64,000 nucleotides of DNA from Xylophilus sp042867185 (GCA_042867185.1 JBHZQV010000012.1:61652-125651); one strand, 5' to 3'; counted from the stretch's first letter, positions 8,485-17,203 are shown. The notes: generated by a model from the sequence alone, not told the origin. A program made the numbers and translations.

Positions 8485-9402
8485 CTAAGAGCCACCCGTC
8501 CCCACGGCCTCGTCGGCCATCCGGCGCATCCAGATTCGGAACTCCCCCAGCACCGCCGGCTCGTGCTCCAGCACCGGCGTCACCAGGTAGTAGGAGCGCT
8601 CGCCCCGCAGCGGCTGCGGGCAGGCGACGACCAGTTCGCCCCGGGCCAACTCGGCCTCGATCAGCATCGGCGGCATCAGGGCCACGCCCAGGCCGTGCGC
8701 GGCGGCGACCGCCAGCATCGAGAACAGCTCGTAGCGCGGGCCGGCCAGCGCGGCCGGTGCCTGCACCTCCATCGCGTCGAACCACTGCCGCCAGCCATAG
8801 GGCCGTGTGCTCTGCTGCAACAGGGGCAAGGCGGCGACCTCCCCCGGGGCCAGCGGCCGGCCCTGCAACAGCGCCGGGCTGCAGACCGGCAACACGTCCT
8901 CCCGCATCAGCGGCTCGGCCCGGGTGCCGGGCCAGCGGGCGACCTGCTCGGCGGTGCCGGTGAAAAGCGCCGCGTCGAAGCCGGTGTCGTCGAAGAGGAA
9001 GGGACGGGTGCGGGTCTCGATGTGCACCACCGTGTCGGGGTGCAGCGCCGCCAGCTGCGGCAGCCGCGGGATCAGCCAGCGGGTCGCGAAGGTCGGCACC
9101 GCCGCCAGGGCGATCGCGCCGCCGCGGCCCTGGCCGGCCATCAGGTCGAGCGTGTCGCGCTCCAGCCCCTGCAGGCCGCGCGAGATCTGCTTCCAGTACT
9201 GGGTGCCGCCGGGCGTCAGCGCCACGCCGTGCCGGGTGCGGCGGAACAGGGCCACGCCCAGGTAGGCCTCCAGCGCCAGCACCTGGCGGGAGACGGCGCT
9301 CTGGGTGAGCGAGAGTTCCTCGGCGGCGCGGGTGTAGCTCTCGTGCCGGGCGGCGGCCTCGAAGCAGGCCAGCGCCTGGGTGGAGGGGATACGGCGTCGC
9401 AT
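8485..9402 (-). CDS. LysR-family regulator, GcdR-like, of the glutaryl-CoA block
   Basis: A 305-residue LysR-type transcription factor. The N-terminal winged helix-turn-helix is clear (ALACFEAAARHESYTRAAEE, then LSLTQSAVSRQVLALEAYLG), followed by the effector-binding domain. It is transcribed away from gcdH and the CoA-transferase, an arrangement known from the gcdR-gcdHG loci of Pseudomonas and relatives, where the regulator responds to glutarate. By that analogy it probably activates gcdH. The start codon at 9402 overlaps one arm of an inverted heptamer that recurs in front of gcdH, which would allow autoregulation. Effector identity is inferred, not seen. Confidence 0.87.
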   Translation of the reverse strand: MRRRIPSTQALACFEAAARHESYTRAAEELSLTQSAVSRQVLALEAYLGVALFRRTRHGVALTPGGTQYWKQISRGLQGLERDTLDLMAGQGRGGAIALAAVPTFATRWLIPRLPQLAALHPDTVVHIETRTRPFLFDDTGFDAALFTGTAEQVARWPGTRAEPLMREDVLPVCSPALLQGRPLAPGEVAALPLLQQSTRPYGWRQWFDAMEVQAPAALAGPRYELFSMLAVAAAHGLGVALMPPMLIEAELARGELVVACPQPLRGERSYYLVTPVLEHEPAVLGEFRIWMRRMADEAVGTGGS

Positions 9403-9408
9403 GCAGGT

Positions 9409-9483
9409 ATGGAATCGGAAGAGGTATGCCGGGAGGTCCCGAGAGCCGCGCTACGGCCGCGAGACATTCCATGATCGCATACC
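9409..9483. promoter_or_regulatory. Paired inverted heptamers in the LysR-gcdH intergenic region
   Basis: ATGGAAT (9409-9415) is repeated inverted as ATTCCAT (9466-9472), and GGTATGC (9423-9429) inverted as GCATACC (9477-9483). The right-hand pair sits roughly 55-70 bp before the presumed gcdH transcription start, where LysR activators usually bind. Likely binding sites for the divergent regulator; this is inference from symmetry and position. Confidence 0.5.
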
Positions 9484-9501
9484 TCGATGTGCAATCCTCG
9501 T

Positions 9502-9530
9502 TTGCCGCAGCCGGCCCGCAGGACTAGCAT
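9502..9530 (+). promoter_or_regulatory. Candidate gcdH promoter
   Basis: TTGCCG (9502-9507) and TAGCAT (9525-9530) with a 17-bp spacer, about 80 bp before the gcdH start. Weak -35 and -10 boxes are what one expects of an activator-dependent promoter. Confidence 0.4.
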
Positions 9531-9610
9531 CCAGGCGTGACGTTCCCGGCCACGCCGGCCGTGCGCCCTGCCCGGCGCCCGCCCCCACCCGCATCCTCAG
9601 GAGACCTCCC

Positions 9611-10810
9611 ATGTCCAGTTCTTCCCGCGCCGCCTTCCAGTGGGCCGACCCGTTCCTGCTCGACCAGCAACTCACCGACGACGAGCGGATGATTCGCGAC
9701 GCCGCCGCGGCCTACTGCCAGGATAAGCTGGCCCCCCGCGTGCTGGAAGCCTTCCGCGACCAGAAAACCGACGTGGCCATCTTCCGCGAGATGGGCGAGC
9801 TGGGCCTGCTGGGCCCGACCATCCCCGAGCAGTACGGCGGCCCCGGCCTCAACTACGTCGCCTACGGCCTGATCGCCCGCGAGGTGGAGCGGGTCGATTC
9901 CGGCTACCGCTCGATGGCCAGCGTGCAGTCGTCGCTGGTGATGGTGCCGATCTACGAATTCGGCACCGAAGCACAGAAGCAGAAATTTTTGCCCAAGCTG
10001 GCCAGCGGCGAGTTCATCGGCTGCTTCGGCCTGACCGAGCCCGACCACGGCTCCGACCCCGGCAGCATGGCCTCGCGCGCCCGCAAGGTCGACGGCGGCT
10101 ACAAGCTGTCCGGCAGCAAGATGTGGATCAGCAACAGCCCGATCGCCGACGTGTTCGTCGTCTGGGCCAAGGAAGTGGACACCGCCGGCAACGTCGGCCC
10201 GATCCGCGGATTCGTGCTCGAGAAGGGCATGGCCGGCCTGAGCGCCCCGGCGATCCACGGCAAGGTGGGCCTGCGCGCCTCGATCACCGGCGAGATCGTG
10301 ATGGACGGCGTGTTCTGCCCCGAAGAGAACGCGTTCCCCGAGGTGCAGGGCCTGAAGGGCCCGTTCACCTGCCTCAACAGCGCCCGCTACGGCATCTCCT
10401 GGGGCGCGATGGGCGCCGCCGAAGACTGCTGGCACCGTGCCCGGCAGTACACGCTCGACCGCAAGCAGTTCGGCCGCCCCCTGGCCGGCACCCAGCTGAT
10501 CCAGAAGAAGCTGGCCGACATGCAGACCGAGATCGCCCTCGGCCTGCAGGGCAGCCTGCGCCTGGGCCGGATGAAGGACGAAGGCACCGCCGCGGTCGAG
10601 ATCACCTCGATCATGAAGCGCAACAACTGCGGCAAGGCGCTCGACATCGCCCGCCTGGCCCGCGACATGATGGGCGGCAACGGCATCAGCGACGAGTTCG
10701 GCGTGGCGCGCCACCTGGTGAACCTGGAAGTGGTCAACACCTACGAGGGTACGCACGACGTGCATGCGCTGATCCTGGGCAGGGCGCAGACCGGGATCGC
10801 GGCCTTTTAG
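9611..10810 (+). CDS. gcdH: Glutaryl-CoA dehydrogenase
   Basis: A 399-residue FAD enzyme that oxidises and decarboxylates glutaryl-CoA to crotonyl-CoA in lysine/tryptophan/glutarate breakdown. Visible acyl-CoA dehydrogenase landmarks are GCFGLTEPDHGSDPGSM near residue 138-155, KMWISNSPIADVFVVWAK near 173-190, QKKLADMQTEIALGLQ, and the catalytic-base region NTYEGTHDVHALILGRA with Glu in YEGT near residue 377. SMASVQSSLVM and the ending TGIAAF are typical of GcdH rather than other acyl-CoA dehydrogenases. Start at ATG 9611 after GGAGACC-type leader. Neighbours (LysR regulator, CaiB-type CoA-transferase) support the assignment. Confidence 0.92.
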   Translation: MSSSSRAAFQWADPFLLDQQLTDDERMIRDAAAAYCQDKLAPRVLEAFRDQKTDVAIFREMGELGLLGPTIPEQYGGPGLNYVAYGLIAREVERVDSGYRSMASVQSSLVMVPIYEFGTEAQKQKFLPKLASGEFIGCFGLTEPDHGSDPGSMASRARKVDGGYKLSGSKMWISNSPIADVFVVWAKEVDTAGNVGPIRGFVLEKGMAGLSAPAIHGKVGLRASITGEIVMDGVFCPEENAFPEVQGLKGPFTCLNSARYGISWGAMGAAEDCWHRARQYTLDRKQFGRPLAGTQLIQKKLADMQTEIALGLQGSLRLGRMKDEGTAAVEITSIMKRNNCGKALDIARLARDMMGGNGISDEFGVARHLVNLEVVNTYEGTHDVHALILGRAQTGIAAF

Positions 10811-10814
10811 CAAA

Positions 10815-10902
10815 CCCCCAGGCTGCGCGCTGCGCGTCTTCGTCAACCCCCTTGCAGGGGGCGATACCGGCGGCCCGGCAGAGCCGGTTCCGCAGTATCC
10901 CT
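10815..10902 (+). repeat. Family 2 repeat behind gcdH
   Basis: Begins 4 bp after the gcdH stop. Contains CCCCCAGGCT, a hairpin CCCCC-TTGCA-GGGGG, then GCGATACCGGCGGCCCGG, AGAGCCGG and TTCCGCAGTATCCCTGA. The same block order recurs at 24003 and 31234. It separates gcdH from the CoA-transferase gene on the same strand. Confidence 0.8.
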
Positions 10903-10994
10903 GAAATATGGCGGTCCGGTCGCGACTGATGCGGCGGGGCTGCGAAAACGAACCTAATGCAGCGAGGCGCCGATGCGCGGCGCGGGAGATGGGC

Positions 10995-12236
10995 ATGACG
11001 ATGCAGAACGCCGGCGCATTGGCCGGTATCAAGGTGCTGGACCTTTCGCGGGTGCTGGCCGGGCCGTGGTGCACCCAGACGCTGGCCGATCTGGGAGCGG
11101 ACGTGGTGAAGATCGAGCGGCCGGGCGCGGGCGACGACACGCGGCAGTGGGGGCCGCCGTTCCTGAAGGACGCGGCGGGCAACGACACCGACCAGGCGGC
11201 CTACTTCGCCTGCTGCAACCGCAACAAGCGCTCGGTCACGGTGGACATGGCCACGCCCGACGGGCAGGCGCTGCTGCAGCGGATGGCCGCGGGCAGCGAC
11301 GTGGTGGTGGAGAACTTCAAGGTGGGCGGGCTGCGGGCCTACGGGCTCGACTACGAGAGCCTCAAGGCGGCCAATCCGCGGCTCATTTATTGCTCGATCA
11401 CCGGCTTCGGCCAGGACGGGCCGTACGCCAGGCGCGCCGGCTACGACCTGATGGTGCAGGCGATGAGCGGGATGATGAGCATCACCGGCCGGGCCGACGG
11501 CACGCCCGGCGGCGGGCCGCAGCGGGTGGGCGTGGCGCTGACCGACACCTTCACCGGCATGTACGCCGCCACCGCCATCCTGGCCGCCCTGCAGGCGCGC
11601 CACCGGACCGGCCGCGGCCAGACCATCGACATGTCGCTGCTCGACGTCGGCATGGCGCTGCTCGCCAACCAGACGACCGGCTACCTCAACAGCGGCACCG
11701 TGCCGCAGCGCCAGGGCAACACCCACCCGAGCCTCGCGCCATACCAGGACTTCCCCACGGCCGACGGCTCGATGCTGCTGGCGATCGGCAACGACGGGCA
11801 GTTCGGCCGCTTCTGCGCCGCGGTGGGGCGCACAGAGTGGAGCGCCGATCCACGCTACGCCAGCAACACACTGCGGGTGCGCAACCGCGCAACCCTGATC
11901 CCCGCGATGGAAGAAGTCACCCGTGGCCGCACGACCGCCGAATGGATCGCGCTGCTGGAAGACAAGGCGGTGCCCTGCGGCCCGATCAACGACATCGCCC
12001 AGGCGTTCGACGATCCGCAGGTGCAGGCCCGGGGCCTCGCGATCGACCTGCCGCGCGCTGCCGGCGACGGCATCGACACCATCCGCGGCGTGGCCAGCCC
12101 GCTGCGGCTGTCGGAGCATCCGCCCGTGCTGCGCCACGCCCCGCCTGCGCTGGGGCAGCACACGGACGAGGTGCTGGCCGAGTGGGGTGTGACACCGGCC
12201 GAGTGTGCGCGGATGCGGTCCATCGGTGTGCTGTAG
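10995..12236 (+). CDS. Class III (CaiB/BaiF) CoA-transferase, probable glutarate CoA-transferase
   Basis: A 413-residue family III CoA-transferase. The N-terminal LDLSRVLAGPWCTQTLADLG, EIERPGAGDDTR-type segment (VVKIERPGAGDDTRQWGPPF) with the catalytic Asp region, SVTVDMATPDGQALLQ and GYDLMVQAMSGMMSITG are typical. In gcdR-gcdHG loci the equivalent enzyme moves CoA from succinyl-CoA to glutarate, giving the substrate of GcdH; that role is inferred from position. The start at 10995 is set by GGGAG at 10984-10988 with suitable spacing; ATG codons at 10989 and 11001 are alternatives. Upstream lies the family 2 repeat rather than a clear promoter. Confidence 0.86.
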   Translation: MTMQNAGALAGIKVLDLSRVLAGPWCTQTLADLGADVVKIERPGAGDDTRQWGPPFLKDAAGNDTDQAAYFACCNRNKRSVTVDMATPDGQALLQRMAAGSDVVVENFKVGGLRAYGLDYESLKAANPRLIYCSITGFGQDGPYARRAGYDLMVQAMSGMMSITGRADGTPGGGPQRVGVALTDTFTGMYAATAILAALQARHRTGRGQTIDMSLLDVGMALLANQTTGYLNSGTVPQRQGNTHPSLAPYQDFPTADGSMLLAIGNDGQFGRFCAAVGRTEWSADPRYASNTLRVRNRATLIPAMEEVTRGRTTAEWIALLEDKAVPCGPINDIAQAFDDPQVQARGLAIDLPRAAGDGIDTIRGVASPLRLSEHPPVLRHAPPALGQHTDEVLAEWGVTPAECARMRSIGVL

Positions 12237-12380
12237 CGCGGGCGTGCCCGGCGCGACCGCAGCGTAGGTGCCCTCCTGCATGGATACGCCCCTGCCGCCC
12301 CTGCCGTGCGGGCGCAATCGCAATTACAACTGGGGTTTCATCGGAGGCGGGTTGCGCCTCCACCTGCGAAAGGAACCGCC

Positions 12381-12695
12381 ATGAAACGCCTCACTTCCAT
12401 CTTGCATGCTAGCCTGCTGGGCGCGACCGCTTGCGTGTTGCTGACCGCCGGATCGGTCGCCGTGGCGCAGATATCCGATGCGGGTTCGGGCGACCAGTGG
12501 GACCGGCTGCACAACCAGTCGCAGACGCAGCGCCAGGTCGACCGCGTGAAGAAGGACGATTGGCGGGCACCGCGGCAACGGTCTCGCGAAACCCGTGACT
12601 GGCGGCCGGAGAGCGACGGCAAGAACGGCCGCCGCATCGACACCGACCGCAGCGCCGTGGATTGGCTGGACCGCGAGCGTCGGCGCCGGGACTGA
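12381..12695 (+). CDS. Small secreted basic protein of unknown function
   Basis: A 104-residue protein with an apparent Sec signal peptide (MKRLTSILHASLLGATACVL, cleavage probably after VAVA-Q near residue 29) and a highly polar mature part rich in Arg, Asp and Gln (RDWRPESDGKNGRRIDTDRS, DWLDRERRRRD). No family recognised. An AGGA ribosome-binding site lies just before the ATG at 12381. It is followed after 24 bp by the convergent end of an SDR gene. Codon use resembles its neighbours. Confidence 0.65.
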   Translation: MKRLTSILHASLLGATACVLLTAGSVAVAQISDAGSGDQWDRLHNQSQTQRQVDRVKKDDWRAPRQRSRETRDWRPESDGKNGRRIDTDRSAVDWLDRERRRRD

Positions 12696-12719
12696 TCCGG
12701 TTCGGGTCGATGTACGGTG

Positions 12720-13664
12720 TCACCGCCCTGTCGCGCGCAGGCCTTCGGCGATGGTGGGATAGCGGAGCACCAGCCGGAGGTCGTCGTGGAGCCGGGTGTT
12801 GACCAGGCGGCGCGACTCGTTCAAGAAACTCATCTGCATCGGGGACATGTGCGCCGGTGCCTCCGCTCGGCCCACGCGCTGGGGCTTGGGCAGGCCATAG
12901 AGATCCGCCGCGTGGTCCATGTAGTCACCCATCGTCATGTCGGTTTCGTCGCTCGCGTGGTAGATGCGCTGCGGCGCGCCTCTCCACAGCGCGGCACAAC
13001 ATGCCCGCGCCAGGTCGTCGGCATGGATGTGGTTGGTGTAGACATCGTCTTCCGGCCGCAGCACGGGCGTTCCGCGCAGCAGGCGGGCCAGCGGCGTGCC
13101 GCCTTCCCGGTCCGGCGCATAGATGCCGGGAATGCGAAGGATGGCTGCGCGGCTGCCGCGCCCGAACACGCGCACCTGCCGCTCGGCGTCCACCCGGCGG
13201 AAGGCACGGGCATTGCGGGGGTTCACGGCACGGGTCTCGGTGACCCGGGCTCCGCCGCAATCGCCGTAGACGCCGGTGGTCGAGCCATAGACGAACGCCT
13301 GCGGCCGCGGTCCGGCGGCCAGCGAACGCAACAGCGCACGGGTCCGCGGGTCGGTATGGCGGTCGGCCGACCGGCCGTCGCCGGGGGGCGGCGCCAGGTG
13401 CAGCACCCGGTGGCCCAGGCCCGCCAGCCGGCGCAGGCTGGCCGGGTCGTCCAGATCCCCGCGCAGCGGCACGATGCCGCGCGAGCGCAGTTCCGCGGTG
13501 CGGTCCGGCGACGACGTCACCGCCAGCACCCGTACCCGCTGCACCAGCAGGCCGGCGGCACGCAGCCCCACGTCGCCGCAGCCGACGATCAGCAGCCGCG
13601 TCCGGCGGAAACGAACAGGCAGGGCGCCGGAAGGCGTGCGGGAGGGGCTTGGGTTTGCGGGCAA
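12720..13664 (-). CDS. Atypical short-chain dehydrogenase / NAD-dependent epimerase-like protein
   Basis: About 314 residues of an extended, atypical SDR. The Rossmann nucleotide loop is VGCGDVGLR, and the active-site region reads VYGSTTGVYGDCGG; a later DAERQVRVFGRG replaces the usual YxxxK. Also seen are LRIPGIYAPDR and VYTNHIHADDLARACCAAL, standard for this group (YeeZ-like). The substrate is unknown. The open frame extends upstream into the divergent ferredoxin-reductase gene, so a start inside the 46-bp spacer is needed; TTG at 13664 is the best candidate, giving PANPSPSR... as N-terminus. Start uncertain, gene itself well supported. Confidence 0.75.
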   Translation of the reverse strand: MPANPSPSRTPSGALPVRFRRTRLLIVGCGDVGLRAAGLLVQRVRVLAVTSSPDRTAELRSRGIVPLRGDLDDPASLRRLAGLGHRVLHLAPPPGDGRSADRHTDPRTRALLRSLAAGPRPQAFVYGSTTGVYGDCGGARVTETRAVNPRNARAFRRVDAERQVRVFGRGSRAAILRIPGIYAPDREGGTPLARLLRGTPVLRPEDDVYTNHIHADDLARACCAALWRGAPQRIYHASDETDMTMGDYMDHAADLYGLPKPQRVGRAEAPAHMSPMQMSFLNESRRLVNTRLHDDLRLVLRYPTIAEGLRATGR

Positions 13665-13710
13665 AATCGACGGCGATAAGAAAGAAGAAGGCTTCCAAGG
13701 ATAACGACCG

Positions 13711-14751
13711 ATGAGTTTCACCATTTCCGTACAGCCCAGCGGGCGCGCTTTCACCACCCAGCCCGACGAAGCCATCCTGGCCGCGGCGATCCGCCAGGGC
13801 ATCGGCCTGCCCTACGGCTGCAAGGACGGCGCCTGCGGTTCCTGCAAATGCCGCAAGCTCGAGGGCACCGTCGTCCACGGCGAGCACCAGAGCAAGGCCC
13901 TGTCGGCGGAAGAAGAGGCGCAAGGCTTCGTGCTGACCTGCCGCGCGGTCCCGCAGAGCGACGTGGTGCTGGAATCGCGCCAGGTCACCGACGAGAGCGC
14001 GTTTCCCGTCCGCAAGATGCCGGTGCGGGTGTCGCTGCTGGAACGCAAGTCGCACGATGTGATGCTGGTGCGCCTGCAGCTGCCGGCGACCGAGCACCTG
14101 CGCTACCACGCCGGCCAGTACATCGAATTCATCCTGCGCGACGGCAGCCGCCGTGCGTACTCCATGGCCACCGCGCCGCACCGGCAGGAAGAAAGCGGCC
14201 CCAGCGCCGAACTGCACATCCGCCACATGCCCGGCGGCAAGTTCACCGACCATGTCTTCGGCGCGATGAAAGAAAAGGACATCCTGCGCTGCGAAGGCCC
14301 GTTCGGCAGCTTCTTCCTGCGGGAGGATTCGACCAAGCCGATCGTGCTGCTGGCCTCGGGCACCGGCTTCGCACCGGTCAAGGCGCTGATCGAGCGCATC
14401 CAGTTCAAGGCGCTCGACCGGCCCGTCACCCTGTACTGGGGTGGCCGGCGCCCGGAAGACCTGTACCTCCACGAATGGGTGCTGCAGAAGGCCGCCGAGC
14501 TGCCCCATCTGCGTTACGTACCGGTCGTCTCGGGTGCGCTGCCGGAAGACGGCTGGACAGGCCGCACCGGCTTCGTGCACCAGGCGGTGCTGGACGACTT
14601 CTCCGACCTCTCCGGCCACCAGGTGTACGCCTGCGGCGCACCGATCGTGGTCGAGTCGGCCCAGAAGGCGTATGTCGAGCAGCGCGGTCTGCCGGCGGAG
14701 GAATTCTTTGCCGATGCGTTTACCAGCGAAGCGGACAAACACGGCGGGTAG
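13711..14751 (+). CDS. 2Fe-2S ferredoxin-NAD(P)H reductase (CDP-6-deoxy-glucoseen reductase-like)
   Basis: A 346-residue electron-transfer flavoprotein with an N-terminal plant-type ferredoxin domain: YGCKDGACGSCKCRKLEG plus the fourth ligand in VLTCRAV bind the 2Fe-2S cluster. It is followed by an FAD domain (RAYSMATAP) and an NAD(P)H domain (LASGTGFAPVKALIERI, YACGAPIVVESAQKAY). This layout is annotated as AscD/RfbI-type CDP-6-deoxy-delta-3,4-glucoseen reductase, but no dideoxysugar genes are nearby, so it more likely serves a general or oxygenase reductase role. It could even feed electrons to the flavin enzymes at 0.9-6.2 kb (speculative). A strong bidirectional terminator follows. Confidence 0.87.
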   Translation: MSFTISVQPSGRAFTTQPDEAILAAAIRQGIGLPYGCKDGACGSCKCRKLEGTVVHGEHQSKALSAEEEAQGFVLTCRAVPQSDVVLESRQVTDESAFPVRKMPVRVSLLERKSHDVMLVRLQLPATEHLRYHAGQYIEFILRDGSRRAYSMATAPHRQEESGPSAELHIRHMPGGKFTDHVFGAMKEKDILRCEGPFGSFFLREDSTKPIVLLASGTGFAPVKALIERIQFKALDRPVTLYWGGRRPEDLYLHEWVLQKAAELPHLRYVPVVSGALPEDGWTGRTGFVHQAVLDDFSDLSGHQVYACGAPIVVESAQKAYVEQRGLPAEEFFADAFTSEADKHGG

Positions 14752-14791
14752 CGAAAGCATCCACGCGAAACCGAAAATCCGTTTCTCCCAT

Positions 14792-14832
14792 AAAAAAATC
14801 CGCCCTGCAATGTATCTGCAGGGCGGATTTTT
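14792..14832. terminator. Bidirectional intrinsic terminator
   Basis: Perfect 11-bp stem TCCGCCCTGCA (14799-14809) / TGCAGGGCGGA (14817-14827), 7-nt loop, preceded by an A run and followed by a T run, so it can terminate from both sides. Ends the ferredoxin-reductase transcript. Confidence 0.92.
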
Positions 14833-14979
14833 AATTGAAGCCGGTGTGAATGGTTCGATCGATGCTCTTGTTTCGGCTGCACAAGCAACGCCCAAGGGCG
14901 AACGCACGATAACCCATTAACGGAACCGGCCCGAGGGTCGAAGCCGACTCCGGTCTGGGCCGCCAGCTTCGGGTCGGTA

Positions 14980-15309
14980 TTACTTCTTGGCGGCTTCCGC
15001 AGCCGCGTCGGCCGCCTTCTTGGCCGCATCGTTGGCGGCATCCGCAGCGGCGTTGGCACTGCTCGCAGCACCGGCCGCGTTGTTGGCCGCGGCGGCAGCG
15101 TCGTTGGCGGCACCTGCCGCGGCCGGCGCGGTGGTCGGGTCGGTCGGGCCCGGGCCGATGGAGGCGCCCGGCACCGGCGCGCTGGTGGACGGTGGCGATG
15201 GCGCCTGCAGTGGAGCAGGTGCGGGCACCGCGACCGGCTCTTCCTTCTTGCCGCAGGCTGCCAGTGCGACCGCGGATACCAGTCCGGCCAAAACAAGAGA
15301 ATTTCTCAT
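14980..15309 (-). CDS. Alanine-rich lipoprotein
   Basis: A 109-residue lipoprotein: signal MRNSLVLAGLVSAVALAAC with lipobox LAAC, then KKEEPVAVPAPAP, a Pro/Ser linker, and a C-terminal stretch of about 50 residues built almost only of Ala, Asn, Asp and Lys (units such as AANDAA and AAKKAADAA). Such a stretch would form a long helix, reminiscent of Lpp-like or spacer helices anchored in the outer membrane. Function unknown. The start is fixed by the signal peptide. It has its own upstream region and no operon partner. Confidence 0.75.
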   Translation of the reverse strand: MRNSLVLAGLVSAVALAACGKKEEPVAVPAPAPLQAPSPPSTSAPVPGASIGPGPTDPTTAPAAAGAANDAAAAANNAAGAASSANAAADAANDAAKKAADAAAEAAKK

Positions 15310-15517
15310 GGTTTTCTAGTCCTTACTACATTCGGTTTTTATTCATCGCCGAGCCGGAAGCCCGACCTCGGCAATGGGGAAAATCCATTGTAGGGGTGGT
15401 GCCACGCCGAGACGTCAAGCAGGCGCATCCCATTTCATCCAAACGTAACAGGCGCGCAGGCGCGGCGTATGGCGGTTTCCCAAACCTTCGGCGTGGACCC
15501 ATACCGCGTCGGCAGGC

Positions 15518-16639
15518 CTACGACGCCTGGTGCAACCAGCCGTCCTCGCACCAGGTGGCCAACAACTCCCTCGCGCCTTCGCTGGCCTTGGCGACATCGC
15601 GCGCCTCCAGCCACCGCTGGTCCGCGAGCTTCTGCACCAGCCGCGCATCCCGCCCGCCTGCCCGGAAGCTCTCGCCGTTGATGAAGACATGCCGCGCGTC
15701 GTAGAGCATGCGGGTGCGCCGGTCGAGCCGGACGCCGCCGGCCGGATCGAACGTCGCCCCGCCCTCGAACCAGACCTGCGATTTCAGCTCGGTCAGGTAT
15801 TCGCCCAGCGCACAGGCCACCGCGTCGCCGTCTTCGAGCAGGTCGGCGATGGCGGCCCGTGCGAAATGCTCCAGCGACGCCGGAATGGCGCCCGGGTGGG
15901 CGACGGCCGGTTGACGCGGATCGGCATACAGCGTGTCGTCGTCTTCGGCCGCATGCTCGGCCATCCGCTGCAGGATGTCCTGCGCCAGCTCGCCGCGCCG
16001 CGGCGCGCGAAACCCGATGGAGCAGGTCATGCATTCGCCCTCGGCGATGCCGTCGTGGGCGTACCGGGGCGGCAGGTAGAGCATGTCGCCCGGCTCCAGC
16101 ACGAACTCCTGCTCGGGCTCGAAGTTCGCCAGCACTTTCAGCGGCACGTTCTCCAGCAGCGACAGGTCCTTCTGCTTGCCGATCCGCCAGCGCCGCCTGC
16201 CCTGCGTCTGCAGCAGAAAGACGTCGTAGCTGTCGAAGTGCGGCCCCACGCCACCGCCGTCGGTGGCGAAACTCACCATCACATCGTCCAGCCGTGCGGC
16301 CGGCAGGAAGCCGAAGTGTTCCAGCAGGCCGTGTGCGCCGCCGTGGTGAAGGTCGAGTCCCTGCACCAGCAAGGTCCAGCGCGGCTGGTTCAGCGACGGC
16401 AGCGCGCGCCGGGCCAGCGGACCCTGCCGCATCTTCCACCCCGCGCCGTCGCCGACGATCAGGCGCGATTCCACATCGTCGCGCGCGGCCAGGGCCAGCA
16501 GATCGGCGCGCGCCGGCAGCAGGTCGCCGGGCGAGGCGATGGCGCCCCTGACCAGCAGCGGCTTCTTTTGCCAGTGACGACGCATGAACGTATCGGCGCT
16601 GAGGCCACCCAGAAGCGTCAGTGGCAGAGAGGTATCCAT
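15518..16639 (-). CDS. JmjC/cupin ribosomal oxygenase, YcfD/RoxA-like (50S L16 arginine hydroxylase)
   Basis: A 373-residue Fe(II)/2-oxoglutarate oxygenase of the ROX family; E. coli YcfD hydroxylates an arginine of ribosomal protein L16. N-terminal FMRRHWQKKPLLVRGAI is typical. Iron ligands are His and Asp in GPHFDSYDVFLLQTQG and the distal His in LPPRYAHDGIAEG; GRRRWRIGKQ is a family block. The C-terminal part carries the dimerisation and winged-helix-like region. The ATG at 16639 gives MDTSLPLTLLGGL; it lies 39 bp from the divergent SlyD-like gene, an arrangement common in Burkholderiales. Exact ribosomal substrate is inferred from the family. Confidence 0.86.
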   Translation of the reverse strand: MDTSLPLTLLGGLSADTFMRRHWQKKPLLVRGAIASPGDLLPARADLLALAARDDVESRLIVGDGAGWKMRQGPLARRALPSLNQPRWTLLVQGLDLHHGGAHGLLEHFGFLPAARLDDVMVSFATDGGGVGPHFDSYDVFLLQTQGRRRWRIGKQKDLSLLENVPLKVLANFEPEQEFVLEPGDMLYLPPRYAHDGIAEGECMTCSIGFRAPRRGELAQDILQRMAEHAAEDDDTLYADPRQPAVAHPGAIPASLEHFARAAIADLLEDGDAVACALGEYLTELKSQVWFEGGATFDPAGGVRLDRRTRMLYDARHVFINGESFRAGGRDARLVQKLADQRWLEARDVAKASEGARELLATWCEDGWLHQAS

Positions 16640-16678
16640 AGGGAGAAGCGGAGAGAGTCGAACTGCGACAATTCTCGT

Positions 16679-17203
16679 ATGGAAATAATCCCCCAATGCG
16701 TGGTCGCACTGACCTGGACCCTGACCGATACCCTGGGCGAAGAGCTCGATGTACTCGACGAGCCCGTCGAGTTCCTGCTGGGAGGCGATGACCTGCTGGC
16801 GCCGATCGAATTGGCCCTGCAGGGCCATGTCGCCGGCGACAAGCTGGCCCTGCAGATCGAGCCCGAAGAAGGATTCGGCGACTTCAACGACCGCCTGCTG
16901 TTCCTGGAGCCGCGCAAGCTGTTCCCGCCCGACCTCGAAGAAGGCATGAACTTCGAAGGCCATGCGCTGCCGAAAGGCACGAACCCCGAGGCGCCCAAGG
17001 ATGCGCTCTACACCGTCTCGGAAATCTACCCCGAACACGTGGTGCTGGACGGCAACCATCCGCTGGCGGGCATCGCCATCCGGCTCCACGTCACGGTCGA
17101 GAGTGTCCGCGAAGCGACCGAGGACGAGATCGGCCGCGGCACGCTGGGCACCGGCTTCTTCCGCATCCAGACCCAGGCGCCGGGAAGCGACAGCCTGCAC
17201 TAG
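16679..17203 (+). CDS. SlyD-like FKBP-type peptidyl-prolyl cis-trans isomerase
   Basis: A 174-residue cytoplasmic folding helper. The FKBP/SlyD pattern is clear: VALTWTLTDTLGEELD, the flap domain KLALQIEPEEGFGDFNDRLL (an IEPEEGFGD motif matching SlyD), and VVLDGNHPLAGIAIRLHV with the NHPLAG signature. The His/Cys-rich metal-binding tail of E. coli SlyD is absent, as usual outside enterobacteria. ATG at 16679 follows a short AT-rich element; only 39 bp separate it from the ribosomal oxygenase gene. Ends in an intrinsic terminator. Confidence 0.88.
   Translation: MEIIPQCVVALTWTLTDTLGEELDVLDEPVEFLLGGDDLLAPIELALQGHVAGDKLALQIEPEEGFGDFNDRLLFLEPRKLFPPDLEEGMNFEGHALPKGTNPEAPKDALYTVSEIYPEHVVLDGNHPLAGIAIRLHVTVESVREATEDEIGRGTLGTGFFRIQTQAPGSDSLH

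Noticed and set aside
13665..13802. N-terminal extension of the SDR into the ferredoxin-reductase gene
   Set aside because: Would overlap a strongly supported divergent gene and adds no conserved sequence before the Rossmann motif.
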